This document shows positions 11,285 through 23,875 of a stretch of DNA of 64,000 nt, piece by piece; the stretch's first letter is position 1; each line of letters opens with the position of its first letter. This DNA is from Cycas panzhihuaensis (taxonomy: Eukaryota; Cycadophyta): the NCBI GenBank assembly GCA_023213395.1, contig CM041465.1, positions 20,832,001 through 20,896,000 on the forward strand, given 5' to 3'. The position numbers and the translations under genes were made by a program. A model generated the notes under the pieces. It was not told where the DNA came from. It saw only the letters and a program-made list of their open reading frames with translations, and searched no databases.

Positions 11285-11799
11285 GACCGGATGCTAAGCT
11301 TTAGTAATAAAACACCAATAGAAATAAAAGCAACACGTAGACTGAATAACAAACGCGAAGCGGGCCGCGAAGGGTAGGAGGACCTAGCAATGAGGCTACC
11401 CGAGAGTGAGAGCAAGTCATCGTATACCGGGCGGGAGTGATCGAAGACTGCGCCCGAGTCCCTAAAAGTTGCTTCGGGAAGCAAAACATGCCCCCGGATG
11501 GGAGGAGCATTTCCCTTGGGGGCCCTGAGCGAAAAAGGGTCAGCAATGAGTCCGTAATCTACGAACGAGCCAAACGAGTATAAACTCGGGCACGCACGGG
11601 AGCAACGCGCAAAACGATGCAACACGGGCTCTCCAAAAAGCACAAACATGAAGCGCAATAAATGCCTTCGCAAGGGGAAGCAAGAAGGGCGTCCATGGAG
11701 CACAATGGGCTGACAGGCCGAGGAAAGGTGACCAACGCGACGAGATGGTCCCAACGATCGCCACGAAGCCAAAAACTAAGAAGTGCCCACCAGGCCCCC
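11285..11799. promoter_or_regulatory. Second copy of the aRNH-PMD intergenic region
   Basis: It repeats 9462-9986 with small gaps. Nothing coding is seen. Confidence 0.55.
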
Positions 11800-11808
11800 T
11801 ATATAAGG
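11800..11808 (+). promoter_or_regulatory. TATA box of antisense PMD gene (unit 1, copy 2)
   Basis: TATATAAGG, preceded by GGCCCCC as in the other copies, about 150 bases before the ATG at 11954. Confidence 0.68.
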
Positions 11809-11953
11809 AAAATCAATGAAAACCGGATTATTTTCACCCATTCGTGAAACTAGAGCCTTTTCCTTACGGCTTGAGCGCCACCCGATTTCGAGGCACGAGG
11901 ATGATCCGACCGCTTGATTTGAGCGAGGGACAGCTGCCACGATCCCGAGACGC

Positions 11954-14140
11954 TATGGCGATCACGACCGGATCCAAGGAGTGGATCCAACGATATCCTA
12001 GTGCTTCAAAGCTCAAAGTTTATTGCTTTTAAATTAATTTTAATGCATTTTGCGCCTTATGGGCGATTAGAGGCCTCCTGAGTCCAAACGGACCCTGAAA
12101 GAGGCGGGACTGGCATTAGTTAGCCTCGTCCTGGGCTCTACCAAGGCCCACCACAAAAACTTTGATTTTCACGAAACCCTCTTTTCAGGGGTCATGCATT
12201 ACTCAAGAAAGATTCAAAGGACGGAATCGCCGGGCCCGCCTCTTAAACTTAGCTGCATCGCTAAGTTTAGGCGACGCAGCGTAAAGTTGTGAATAAAGAA
12301 CCGGAGCCCCCAAAAGGCTCCCAAACTCGTAAAAACAACTGAGATGCCTAGGAGCCTAGGTGATCGCTAGAGACTAACTTCTACCGATTTTCACGGTCAT
12401 AGGGTGCCATCATGGATAATCATGAATGTCAAGATGCCCATCTTGAGTTGGATGGAGATGTCGACCGAGGAGGACAGGCGCCCCGAAGAGATGCTACTGC
12501 ATAAGGCCCTCAAGACCCCCACACATCGGATCAGACCCTAAAGGGACATAGTGTCGACCGGGACAGAGGAGGCACGATTCCACTTACCGCAGATTGAGAC
12601 GCCACCATTACTCCAGGACGCCGACGGATCTCGGGAGGCTGACCGGGAGACCCGTGAGGTCGAGGATCGCCGCCAGCACCGAGGCAAAGACACACGGAGG
12701 CGCCAGCCTCCTCACGGGGAACCAGATGGCGTGAGGGGAGCTCCCTCCGCATACCCTTCTGCTGGATTCCTCATGAGGAAACTTATTTTACTATGCATTC
12801 TGCTCCGATCTCCCTAAAACAAGATTACACAGAGATCCCGGAGGATGGTGGATAAAGACGGGCAGTGAGGCCTATGAGAGGATGGATCGGTGACTCTAGT
12901 TGGCGGAACCTCGTCGCCAACCAGATGCTATCGTGAGTTCAGCAGAGGAGGACTCTACAAAGACGCTGTCGCAAAGGTTTTTTGATCATTTTGCAAAGTG
13001 GCACCAAATAGGGGACCGCCCCATATCGAGGTGGGCCCGGCGGTCCACATGTGTGGCGAGGTTCAGTGAGGGACAGGACCATCATGTCCGCTGGTTTGCC
13101 GACGCGACATCACTCGACCTCCTTACCCCGGCTGCATCACGTGGCGATCCGCTCTGTGGGTGAGGTGGGCGAGCGATGACCTAGCAGGAGGAGGAGGAGC
13201 CCCATCGAGGACAAATGACGACGGGACGATGACTCGATGATGGAGGAGATGGGCAGCCCACCACATCTGTGGGACGCAGCAGACCATCCGGAGCTGGGCA
13301 GAGGGCAGTCCATCGTGAGTCATGAGACGAGCAGAAAGCGAGGGACTGGGAAGGCAGCTCCGGATCGTGAGGAGCTCCGGAGGGGCGAGGGTAGAGCCAG
13401 TCCCTACTAGAGATGAGGTAGAGGCACAGGACGTGCCTGAGGATGAGGCCCCAGCACGGGAGTGGGGAGAGGAGGATGTCACCCGAGCAGGGACCGCATA
13501 CCGTGAGGTGAGACCTAACCGCTTCCTTAGTCGTTTGACATCTAGACATAGCTTTGATTTCGTTTTATACAAGACCGAGGGTACACACCGACACATGGCA
13601 TGTTGCATCGCGTGGCAGTGTAGCGAGGTACAGAGGCTAGTCGAGGTTGCGTGAGAGAGTTGTTCCCTCAGTTCACGCAGGGGCAACCGCCCATCCAGTA
13701 AGATGCGCCAGATCGACAGGAGCTACATGCAGCGTTCCCCACCGGGTGAGAGTACGAGACATCTGGCGGGTTGCAGAGACCCAGAGCACATGGCATCCCG
13801 GGCACAGCAATGAGAGCCTCGACGCGACCTGGGCGAGCGAGATGAGCTACGCGACAGAGCCAGAGCTGCCAGAGGGGACACAGGATCAAGACTTGCCTCA
13901 TGGCCCCAGAGGAGCTTTAAGGCGTTGAGGATAGGCGAGAGTCGCCGAGGAGGGACTCGAGGCGAGAGGGACCGTGATCCAGTCCGCTACGACCAGTGGC
14001 ATGATGGTCTCGAGGTCGAGCCGAGCCGGACACACACACACACCTGGCCACGACTTTGACGGCCTCGGGACAAAGAGAGCGAGGTGCAGCAGTGAGGCTC
14101 AGGAGGAGCCTCAGGATGTGGTCCCCAGCGAGGGATCACA
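11954..14140 (+). pseudogene. Antisense PMD gene, unit 1 (longer copy)
   Basis: A plant mobile domain-like gene read against the element. The exon 1 ATG is at 11954, but the donor here reads AGGAGT instead of GTGAGT. The intron 1 acceptor is CATAG at 12402. Exon 2 holds ARFHLPQ (PMD-like FHL motif) near 12575 and, around 12900-13160, FFDHFAKWHQ and TSLDLLTPAASRGDP, which match exon 2 of E. An intron at 13508-13618 (GTGAGA...GGCAG) precedes a Glu/Arg-rich exon 3 (about 13619-14100). Small indels split the frame many times. The end is approximate. PMD proteins act in the nucleus in some plants and are linked to transposon silencing; the role here is unknown. Confidence 0.65.
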
Positions 14141-14159
14141 TGCACTGTGACTAACCCCG

Positions 14160-14520
14160 GATCGTGACAATGCCAGCAGAGTGTGGGTATGCACATGTAT
14201 AGATTTTGATGGGAAAGCGCGGGCCTCCAGGGGGTCATATGTAGGCTCACATGATTGTACCCCCCCTGCAAGGATCCCAGCTTCCCACATACACGATGTA
14301 CTATGACATTTTTGATATATATATACATGGGGCGATTGGAACCCCACTTTTGACATGAAATGGCGTGTATCATGTATGATAGAGGTAGCATGTATGGTTT
14401 ATTTTGTAAATGAATATTTTTGTATGTTTGCAAATGTTTATATGTTGTAGATGCTTGTTGTAAATATTTTGTTATAATATGCATGTGTTTCCTTCCATGT
14501 ATGGCCGTATGTCTACTCAG
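14160..14520 (+). terminator. 3' end region of antisense PMD gene (unit 1)
   Basis: An AT-rich tract with repeated TGTA, TTTGTAAATG and TTGTTATAATATG elements, unlike the GC-rich surroundings. It recurs in unit 2 and E at the end of the same gene. It looks like a plant 3' UTR with near-upstream poly(A) elements. Confidence 0.45.
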
Positions 14521-14879
14521 GCACACACATCCACCGTGAGCAGAGGTGATCGAGAGGTGTGAGGTTAGAAGATAGGGCGACATGCACGTCCACGTGGGAG
14601 CAGCTAATATGCGAAGGAAACAACAAGCACCAAGGGGAGCGATATTCCCCAAGATCGCCCTAGTTGGAGGATGCCCAAGTAGGAGGACAAAGGTTCCCAA
14701 GAGCACACGGAACGCGGGTTCCATGAGGAACCAAACCAAACCAAGAGAAATCCACCTCAACTCGCCATCCCACCCATGGGGAGAATGGAGACAGCTCAAA
14801 ATGGTAGTTTAGGCTCATTTCTGAGCAAGAATCTATCTAAACCGCCATTCCACCCGTGGTTGGGAGGAATGGGAACAAT
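14521..14879. other. Spacer between PMD 3' end and pol 3' end (unit 1)
   Basis: It carries two copies of a short motif, CATTCCACCC...TGGTAGTTTAGGCTC, near 14770-14900, also doubled in unit 2 (28150-28300). No gene is seen. The two transcription units converge here. Confidence 0.45.
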
Positions 14880-15993
14880 TTAAAATGGTAGTTTAGGCTC
14901 GCTTTGAGCACGGAGGAAATCACGCCAGAACTTCGAGGAATTTCCCATTGACCGCTTTTTCAAACTCCAAGCCGCCCAAGGTGGCGATCCTATATGCGCC
15001 GTTGTCGAGGTCGCCGAGAACGACGGGGACCTACCCACTTGGGGCCCGAATTTGCCAAGCGATCGAGAGATATTCCAATTTGAGGACATGGTCCCTGTGA
15101 CACAAAGGACGCAGTACGAGGCGTTATCGTATGTCCTTTGAAGACGGGCTGAGGCAAGGTTCACCGGTAAGCCGCTAAGCGCTTCTCATCCGTGGCTTCG
15201 AGGTCGAGGAGGCGAGCTCATGCGAGACTCCTCATCGATGAGGCCTCAAGGAAACCCGAAGAGAAGGAATCTCCACTTCCAACGGGAGTATCGCTTTCCC
15301 GTGACACTAACGAGAATGGGGTCATCCCGTGAGTCAGTCCTGACAGAGAAGCCCATGTATGGCGAGTCGGATGTGCCGCCTTGAGATCGGGCAACGGCTT
15401 TCAAAATGCCAATGAGCGCTTTTGTTGAAAGACTCGACGGTTGGTTTGGGGTAATAAGGGGACGACGCCTTATGCGAGATTTTGAACTTCTCACATAATT
15501 CGCTCCATCTCCTTATTACAGAAGGGAGTTCCATTATCCGTGATTAGAATGTCCGGGATCCCAAAGCGACAGATAATGTGCCGGTAGACGAAGGTGGCTA
15601 TCGCCTTGCCAGGGTAGTGGATGGGGATTGCCTCCGCCATTTAGTAAAGTACTCGGTGGCGGTCGAATAAATTTATGTCAGGCTAAGATGGCGGCGATAT
15701 AGCCCCAATGAGGTCCAAACCCCATCATGAGAAGGGCCACGAGACACGATAGGGTGTAACGCCTGAGGGCACGTGGGAGACGTTAGCGTGTTCCCGACAA
15801 CGCCGGCATCTAAGGGCATGCATGGGCATCCTTGAATAAGGACGGCCAAGAGTAGCCCATACGGAGGATCCTTTGGGCCATGGATTGGCCCCAAAGTGGC
15901 CCCCACAAATGCCATGGTGGCACTCGCGGAGATTTGGTCCGCTTCGTCAGAGCGACGCAAGCGTAATCCCGCCAAAGATCTATTGTACAACAC
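14880..15993 (-). pseudogene. Integrase of N unit 1
   Basis: Ty3/gypsy integrase, which would insert the cDNA. Reading back from 15993: remains of the zinc-binding N-terminus, then WTSLGLY (first Asp region, damaged), then GTPFCNKE near 15525, then FKISHKASSPYYPK around 15450-15480. At 14900-15100 is the C-terminal part ending near EFEKAVNGKF. Frame changes every 50-150 bases prevent any product. The same domains in E (48495-49634) are colinear. Confidence 0.85.
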
Positions 15994-15999
15994 CGCTCA

Positions 16000-16700
16000 C
16001 GAGGAGGTGTTGCTTAAGCAAGAGCGCAGATGCGCCGACCCAACTTGCTTGGCCGGGCGATATTCCTGTTGAGTCAAATATCGCACTATGTCGCTGCACC
16101 ACTCGCCATCTCCGAGTGGGTGAGGAAGAGCCTCGGACGGCCATAATGGACTCGTCTCGAAGGAGTCATCAACAGGAGCGCCGCTCGCGTTGGGAATAGC
16201 GGCGTCGGCCAACTGTTCCGCCACTACCATCCCCTTCTTCGACTTCCTGTTAACGACCTGCAAGTCAAATTCTTGAAGCAGACTCACCAACGTCCGCCCC
16301 ACCGCCACAACCGAATGGGTGAGTAAGTAACGCAAGGGATCGATCGCACGATCACCTTGGTCGTAGCCGAGCGGGTAATGCCGAAATTTCGGTCGCGTGG
16401 ACCAAGGAGAGGCATTCCTTTCTACGGAGGATAGTTCGATTCGGCCAGGCAACGAGAGTGCTACCGATGAAGTAATGGCCCTTCTGTGCCCGAATCATCC
16501 TCTGCGAGCATCGCGCCTGTGGACTCACCTGCTGTCGAGGTATAAAGGATGAAAGGCCCGTCAAGCGAGGAGGCGCCAAGTAGGGGCGGAAATGAGTGCT
16601 TCCTCGAGCCCCACGAAGGCCTTTTGGGTCTTATCCGACCGCATAAAGGGGCCCTTTCTTCAATAGGTTCGTGAGAGGCTTGGCGTTTATGGCAAAGTCC
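16000..16700 (-). pseudogene. Gypsy RNase H of N unit 1
   Basis: The RNase H that is part of pol. KECLSLVHAT (near 16400), SLLQEFDLQVVNRKSKKGMVVAEQLADAAIP (16200-16290) and flanks match E at 49850-50100. Frameshifts separate the pieces. This is the ordinary element RNase H, distinct from the stand-alone aRNH. Confidence 0.83.
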
Positions 16701-16713
16701 GCCAAGAAACGCC

Positions 16714-17537
16714 TCAAGAAACCAAGCCTACCCAGAACGATTTAATTTGTCGTTGGGTCCTGGGAGGTGGCATGTCAAGGATCGCCTTGACCTTTTCCGG
16801 TCGATTTGGATTCCTTGTTGAGACACGAAGAAACCAAGAAGTTTGCCCGAGGTAACCAGCAAACACACACTTTAGCTGGTTTAGGCTAACATGGTACTTA
16901 CGGCATCTTGCGAAGATGGTGCGTAACGGAGGGGTGATGGGCTCAAAGTGCGAGAGAGACCCATCATGTCGTCCATGAAGACCTCCATCATGTTGTTGAT
17001 GAGGTCGTGAAGATAAAATGCATGGCTCTCGACAGTAGCCCTGCATTTTAAGGCCAAAGGGCATTGCCTTGTAGGCAAAGACGCCCCATGGCATGGTGAA
17101 GGCCGCCTTATGACGGCCTTCGGAGAGAGATTGATCCGTTGTAGCCGAGAAGCCGCCCATCAAGGACATAACTCGAACCCTACCATACGGCCGATTATCC
17201 GGGTCGATGAAAGGGAGAGGAAAGTTGTCCTTAGGGCAAGCATTGTTTATGTCGCGAAAATCGACACAATACGGATGGTCCCGCTCTTTTAGCAACGGAA
17301 CGATGTTCGATACCCACTTGGGGTAATCGATGGAAATAAGCCCGCCTCCAAAAGCTTCTCAACTTCCATCTTAACGGCAACCAAAGCTTTGGGTGAAGGG
17401 GACGCCCTCGACGCACGGGCGCGCGCCGTGGAAGGTCGTGGGTTGTGCGTGGCGATGGAGGGCCGATGCCCTTCATGTCCGAGTATTCCCACGCAAATAC
17501 ATCGCGGAATTCCCGAACAGAGTGTGTATTCCCTCAC
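16714..17537 (-). pseudogene. Reverse transcriptase of N unit 1
   Basis: CVDFRDINNACPKDNFPLPFID (17200-17265) and the catalytic FMDD (16968-16979, a form of YxDD) identify a Ty3/gypsy RT. The start lies in the region near 17300-17480 (KLRSFWRRAYFHRLPQVG frame). Small deletions remove residues around the YNQI and NAGATYQ motifs, so the 193-codon open piece is not a working enzyme. Unlike unit 2, both catalytic Asp residues are present. Confidence 0.88.
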
Positions 17538-18351
17538 CTCGTGGGTACACTCGCCCTACCTTGATGACCCTCTCGAGCAAGGACTATGTCCCGGGTTTCC
17601 CCATGCACATGGCATTCCCTCCTCGAAATGGAGGGGCGAGATCAACCTAAGGGAGGAACGGAGAGGGATTGGGTCAATCTGGGACCCAATCGCTAAGACC
17701 TTCCGTGGCCAAGCTTGTGGTGACCAGAGGCAAACTCGGCGTGGAACCCGCTAAGTGTTCCAAAGAAGGCCTCGCTGCCTTCAAGTAGTCCACCCATCGA
17801 GGACCCGACTTAAAGGCGAGGCGAAGGATGGCGCGGAGCGATAGGGCCGGTATGGCTCGAGACCGCCCGCCATCCGCGAGAGGACTCAAGGAGAAACAGG
17901 GAGGGTTCCTTGTAAAAGCAAGAGGAAAACTCCCAACATCATCATCACCGCGGGAGTGATGGAACTAAAAGCTCGGGGCACGAAGGTCAAGATGCGAATG
18001 TCGTGACGGTGAAAGTGACCCACCGCCAACAAAAGGGGTTATAGGAGTACGCCAGACTAGAGGGTGCCCGCACAAGCGCGGAGGAGCGAAACCGATGAGG
18101 AAGGTTCTCCTCCTCACTATGGGACTCGCCGTCGCCAAACACGACGAGGTACCCATACCGCCAACGCCAATAGGGGCAAACGAGTCAACGCGGAGAGGAA
18201 GGCGTGGACCTTCTTCTCTGCAAGAGGTATCGTGAATTCGATAGAGCAAGTCGAGACATAGTCAAGGGCGCTTGTTTCCCTTCGTATGCCCATGGCTTGC
18301 CTGGGCAGGAAGCCTAGCTGGCTTGGCGAGCGATCGTCATGAGGACAACTT
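17538..18351 (-). other. Protease-RT linker of N unit 1
   Basis: Colinear with 30960-31800 in unit 2 and about 51100-52130 in E. I recognise no domain. Reading frames of 60-120 codons on either strand are short and disagree between copies. Confidence 0.5.
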
Positions 18352-18660
18352 TCATTTGTCCATTATGAACAAATTTGAGTTGCCCCCACCGTGGAACACA
18401 CGGCCCCATTTGGTCGAGCCATGGTCGACCCGTATGTTGTAGTCGACATCGACATCGAGGGACGGCGATGTCGGAACGACCGCCTTATCCTCGAGGGTAA
18501 GGTATCGAGACGCATCCCAAGGAGTCTTCTCTGCATCACATAACCTTGACAGCGCCATGGAACGGGTTCCAAGGCAGAAACGCCAAGCTCTTGCATAACG
18601 CGCAGGGCATGGCGCTGACTAAGAACCGCTGTTCACGACGGCCCTCCGCAACGCACCTGG
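18352..18660 (-). pseudogene. Aspartic protease of N unit 1
   Basis: The retroviral-type protease region. The active-site triad, expected as Asp-Ser/Thr-Gly, reads NSGSS, with an Asn codon at 18631-18633. Downstream, MQELG and WRCQGYVMQ match the E protease. The same Asn is present in unit 2, so the change predates the dimer or was already in the source element. Frameshifts also break it. Confidence 0.78.
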
Positions 18661-19091
18661 AGTGTCGATCGTGATGGTAAAAGGGAAGTTCCACCATGCC
18701 CTTCCACCGATGGGGAAGATCTCCGGGATCAAGGAGATCATGGGCTCACCGCTGGGGTCACTCCAAGGCGTGAACGGATGCATCGCTCAACCCGAGAGCT
18801 TCCAAGAGGAGTTCCGTTGCTGTGCAACTTCTCAAGACATCCATAATGGACATCCCTACAGCCACGGTGAGGAGCTCCCGACCACGGAGAAAAGCTTACC
18901 TCCCCGTGGTTGGGTAAGGGCCTCCTAAAGTCGAATCGCCCGGGCGACGGAATGGTCTTGGGAAGTGCGGAATCTCCGAGGAGTGGTCTCGGAGAAGGAT
19001 CAAACCGCGAGGTAGACGCGAGGGACCCGCCGCCTCCTTCGCGCTTGGGACCCAAGTTAACGCGTAGAGGGAGTGGTCTCAAGCATCCGGA

Positions 19092-21177
19092 TCACCTTCT
19101 TTCCTCACGGACCGCGAGGTGACGGAGCGCGGCTGGGATCGCGAAGGAAGGTGACCTTTGGGCGCCTCTTCCTCTACCACGCAAAGGGCGGGATCGGAGA
19201 CCTATCCCGATTCCTGCTGTTCCTTTGTCGACATGACCCCGTTCCCCATGCTTAGGGAACGGGTCTCTATGAACGGGCTGATCGAGGTTAGGCCTCGATG
19301 CTCGCCTGGGGGACGAGTCGCGCGGATGCTGGGTATCGCGCGGGTGCTGGGCCCGGCAACGCGCATCGTCATGGAAACACTCCCCGTGGACGGAACACCA
19401 CCTCTTCTTAAGGGGAGGTTCGATCCTCCTTGCTTGAGAAGGTTGGGTGTTACCCCCTTTGGGGGGCATCGCACGGAGGTTTGGCCGGATGTGTTTATGA
19501 GAGGTAGGCGATGAAGGAGGTTGAGTTTTAGCTCTTCATCGCGCCGAACGAGCGAATGGCGAGGTAAGCGGATCTAGTGGTCCTCTCACGGGTGAGAGGT
19601 GGTCCCACGGTCAGTGAAGGTTTGGTTTCCTTCACCTAAGAGGCACCTCGCGGGCGCCAGAGGGCTCAGAGGTTTCTCGAGTCCCGCTGATCTCAATGGC
19701 CTCCAAAGCTAAACACCGTGATGGCGGTCGCACGTGGTCGCCCCCATCTTGAGGACCTCCACGCACCTCGTGACGGCGTATTGACAAATGTATCCTCTTC
19801 ATCTCCTCGTGCAATGTGGCCTTGGTGGAATGAAGAAGGTCGTGAAAACGTCGCACAAAGTCACGATTCATCTCATCGTGACCTTGTTTGAGTGATGAAG
19901 CGCTTTCATTCCGCTGAATGGACTGCCACGCCAAAGTAGTTGACGAACTCATCCACTACCGGAATGAGGAAATCGAATGGGCGGTGAAGGCAGAACCACT
20001 TGAGGGCGCCGCCTGCAAGGACCGCGGAAGAGCTTCATCAAGATATGGTCGTAGGCCCAATAGTCGATGCACGCCATGGAAAAGTCAAGACATGTTCTAT
20101 TGTCTCATGACGAAGTCCCGCCAAATTTGGGGACTTCGTGAGGATGAGGCGTTAGTCCTCAACGCCTCAGACAAGGGCGCCGACCTATAGTCCACGAAAG
20201 GACGTGTCCTTGCTCGGGCTAAAGGATCGATAACCGCCAAAGGCACGGACGGGGTGTCGGTCCCATCCTCCTTGAGGAAACACCCTTGTGGGAAGGGGGT
20301 CTCGCGTAGATGTTCGAAAGGAGGCGCGCTCAGGCCGACGCAGCAGCAGGAGTCGCTACCGGACGCCTAAACAGAGGATGAGGGATCGGTTTTGCCCATA
20401 TGGGCCGCCTGTAGGGTGGCGCGACCCCATATGGGTGCAACGTCCACCCATAGACAGGATGTGGCTTCCTTGCCTCGCCCCCAAGGTTGTGACGTAGCCC
20501 GGGGCACGAAAGAGAAGGACCACCAACCGGGTTCGGACGCACGAGGAGTGGGTCCTACATGGTCGGGCTGGCGGCTAGTAGGGCCTCGAGGCCTACTAGG
20601 GAACGCGGCGCCCACGCTCACGGCGGCACGGCGCTTGGTTTGAGCAAGGCATACTAACCCCCCGTTCAGGGAAAGATGCGCCACGCCATGTCCCGAGGAA
20701 GTGGGACCACGACTAGGGACTCGCAGCGCAACACTCGCCTTAGAGCCGAGTAGACACAAAGATAGACGTGTGTGCGCGCAAGTGACGATCAATCGCCATG
20801 GATGACGTGGGCATGGATGAGGAAGACACCACGCTATGAAGCATCTCCGCTAACCATCTAGAGATGGTTGGCGCGAACCGCCGAAAGTACTCGCCAAGCG
20901 CCCGACCGCTGGCGGAGGGGTATCCTCATACCATATGAGGTCGGCGACTTCGAAGTAGGGGACCTCGTGGCGCCTCGTAAGGCTCGCCAGGGTGGCGTCT
21001 CACAAGTAGCCGGATCTTCCGCCGCATGAGTGGAAGGCTCAAAATCTTCTGGTGGAAATGGTCATCGTGGTAATAGATGGAATCCTCGCCTCACGGGTGG
21101 ATTCCTAATCCGACGAAGGGAATTCTTGAGTTCTCAAGTCATGTGATGGTAGGCCCAATCGGACGGTAACCTTCCAT
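19092..21177 (-). pseudogene. gag: gag of N unit 1
   Basis: The start at 21177 opens MEGYRPIGPT, as in E and O, 261 bases after the primer binding site. The capsid-like core at 19632-19952 carries KQGHDEMNRDFVRRFHDLLH, matching the E gag. The nucleocapsid motif at about 19362-19415 is WCSVHGECFHDDARC, a C-x2-H-x4-H-x4-C type zinc site rather than the standard CCHC. Indels break the frame many times. Confidence 0.83.
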
Positions 21178-21420
21178 TGCCGAAACGGGCTCGACGATGG
21201 AATGAAACGCGACGATTGGTCTTCTAACAATCGGCAGAAACCTCGCAAGCTTGGCGAGAACGCCGCATGCAACGCCTCCGCGAGTTGTTAGAAAAGCGAA
21301 AAGGAAAAGAAAGGAAAGATCGCAAACCCGCTGGGGTTGCCCAACTCAAAACACAAAATGCGAGCCTACCTAAAGGCAAGAGCACCAACACGAAGGGAAG
21401 CAGATCTAGCTCCTTATCGG

Positions 21421-21438
21421 CCCACAAGATGGTCGCCA
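21421..21438 (-). promoter_or_regulatory. Primer binding site of N unit 1
   Basis: TGGCGACCATCTTGTGGG on the minus strand, directly after the end of LTR B. Unit 2 has TGGCGACCATATTGGGGA. The tRNA is not assigned. Confidence 0.72.
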
Positions 21439-23875
21439 TGAAACGCCCGCGGAATGCGATCCTATGCCTAGCAAAGAAATACAAAACACAACATGCATCA
21501 AGACAATAGGAGGATCTCACCGCGGTCGTCTGCGCGCCGAGCGCGGCACGGATCGCAAGGTGCCCGTTGCTTCTGTAGCCGAGCAAGACGAGGCCTTCCT
21601 ACCCTTCTGATGGCCGGAAGGAAAAGGAACTCAAGGCTGGCTTCTCAAGGTAATGAGAAGGCAACGAGAGGGCAACAAACTCAACGCAACCAAGCGTGAA
21701 GTAAGGCATGGGTTGGGGAAATACAACGAATGGGTCTTCTGCTCTACGTAATGCAAGGTAAAAGAAACTGCATGTAAAAGTAAACGTAAAATAAAAGACT
21801 ATTTCCTTTTCTTTATATTCCTTCTTTACCTATTAAGCATGTATAAAAGACAACAACGATAAAAAGGAAAAAAATAAAGGAAACGCGAGGAATACCGGAT
21901 CCCATGGCTGAAGATGAAGTGCGATCCTCTCTCCTGGCGCCCTTTCCTCTCTCCTCCACGCATGCAACGCTTGCTGGAGGCGAAGGGGGTTTACTTACCT
22001 CCCTAAGGAATGCAAAGACCGAATAAAACGAAGGACGAAAAGCGAAGCTCAAACGGTAAGGGAGAAGAGATACTGCAAGTAGAGCCGACTGCAATGGTTG
22101 ATCTAGTGCACCACTCCCTCCGACGTGATCCCGCAAACAAACAGAGAATGCCTTCCTGGGAGAGGCTACTAAGCACAACAAGATATATGTGTATATACCG
22201 AGATGAAATCAACTAAACTAAAGAAACCAAGTTACGCACCAACACGTAACCAAAATGAAACAACACCGCGCAGAAGCATACAAACCGTCAAGCACCACAA
22301 ATGTACTATATGGGACCGAGTGTAGCCCTGGATGGCTAACTCACCCACGAGTGGTCTCCACGGGTCCAGAAGGTAATGCTAGCAGCAACGAGGTGAGACA
22401 GTAGTAACAAAGTTGCCTACACCAAAGGAAAAGAACTCAAACCGACCTCTTAGGCTTCCCTAACCCCGCTTCCTAAGAAAGAGCGGTGATAAAGGGAGAG
22501 AGAGGACAAGGGACTAACCCTTGGGGAGAAGGATGGCAATGGGGACTAACCCCGCCTTATCTCCCTCTAATCCTCGTGAAACTCTTTATACCGACTAGCT
22601 TAGAAAATGGTGAAAGAGAAAGCTAGAAAGGGAAGGACGAGCCTCAAGGAAATGCAAAGAAATGTAACCAATCTAAGGGCAGCGCTATAGTAAGTCACCA
22701 CTAGCCAAGATTACTTGCATCCAATGACAAAAGAAGATCCCAAAGCAAGTATATGCAAAAGAGAGGAAGGAAATTGCAAATAGAACAACAAAAAGCAAGG
22801 AAAATGCACCAATAAGAGACAAGAAATACCTTGAATGAAGGAGAGCATGATGCATGCACCTTGGCTACTTGGAGCAAAGAGACAAGCAATGTCTAAGGCT
22901 GGTTTTTGGTGTCCTTTGCAAGAAGATGGAAGGAGGAAGCTCTGCAAGATGGGAGCTAGAAGTTGTCCTTCGAGTAGTCTTTCTGTGAAGAAATGCTTGG
23001 ATCTTTGAGTATTCGTAAGAGAAGGTGAAGCTTGTGATGGAGAGACGAGGGGCAAGAATGGCCCCGCAACTCCACCGGTAGTAGCCCACTTCACTTCGCC
23101 AACTGCATGAAAATCCTTAGTTTCGTGTTTCCTTTGTCTTTGGTAGAGAGTTTTTGCTTGGAAGTCTAGAAAAGTGAACTCAAGAATGAGGCAAATGAAT
23201 GAAAAAGAGTTTTTATGCCTTGGCATAGCAAGTGAACGTTGGGGCCTTGGGGCGCCCAATCGACGAGCCACGGCGCTCCGAAAAACGGGCCATCGCCGCG
23301 GGCTTTTTTAAAATTTTAAACAGTTGCATCACGCAAACTTCGCAGATCACAGAAGTCCGCTGCATCGCTTAGTTTACCGCACTGCATCAAACTCGTAAAA
23401 AGAAAAAAGAAGAAAATACATTATAAAAGTCATAAACATCGCTTTTAGGGTAAAAGGTGGGCTAGGCCCGAAATATATCAATCGGGAAGGCCTGTGCAAA
23501 GGCAAGTACCCAAACGATGCAAAGAGCCCTAACTAAGGGTTAAACCGCTTAGGAAGGGTTCGCAACATCGCTGGCACGTGGCAATAAGGACAAACGAGGC
23601 AGGAGCATCTCAATGCACTATGGAGACATCGTGAGTGGTCAGACGCCATACGGTGTCGCATCCGCTATCGATGCCCCCTACCGTGAGTCGCCATAGGCTA
23701 AAGGGTGCCGTTAGGCACATGCATTATGAACAGTGCAATCAAACAATGCATGTAGGCGTGCATATGTCAATCAAATTACTCCACATTACCTTAGCAATCA
23801 TAAGTAAGAAAAGTGAAAACATATACCGAACAAACTCTGTCGATGCGCCCGAGTCCATTCCCACTACTGGAAACA
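21439..23875 (-). repeat. LTR B of element N (shared middle LTR)
   Basis: 2437 bp, running TGAAACGCC to GGAAACA on the plus strand. It acts as 5' LTR of unit 1 and 3' LTR of unit 2. It is flanked by a primer binding site on the left and the 3' non-coding stretch of unit 2 on the right, as expected for a head-to-tail dimer. It has more small gaps than A or C. Its candidate TATA box is at 22584-22590. Confidence 0.92.

Larger units (their letters stand above)
9076..12697. repeat. Tandem duplication inside N unit 1
   Basis: Copy 1 (9076-10920) and copy 2 (10921-12697) are direct repeats of about 1.8 kb. Each spans most of aRNH, the intergenic region, the TATA box, exon 1, intron 1 and the start of exon 2 of the PMD gene. 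The junction CACACGG|AGGATGAGGCG joins exon 2 to the inside of aRNH. AGG is shared at the breakpoints. Unit 2 has only one copy. Confidence 0.88.

Noticed and set aside
14029-14045. Short CA repeat, also near 27425
   Set aside because: A brief dinucleotide run within PMD exon 3. Too short to be a meaningful microsatellite.
13123-14799. Long minus-strand frames of 187 and 270 codons antisense to the PMD gene
   Set aside because: They are shadows of the plus-strand gene and its 3' region. Their translations show no domain and are not kept in unit 2 or E.
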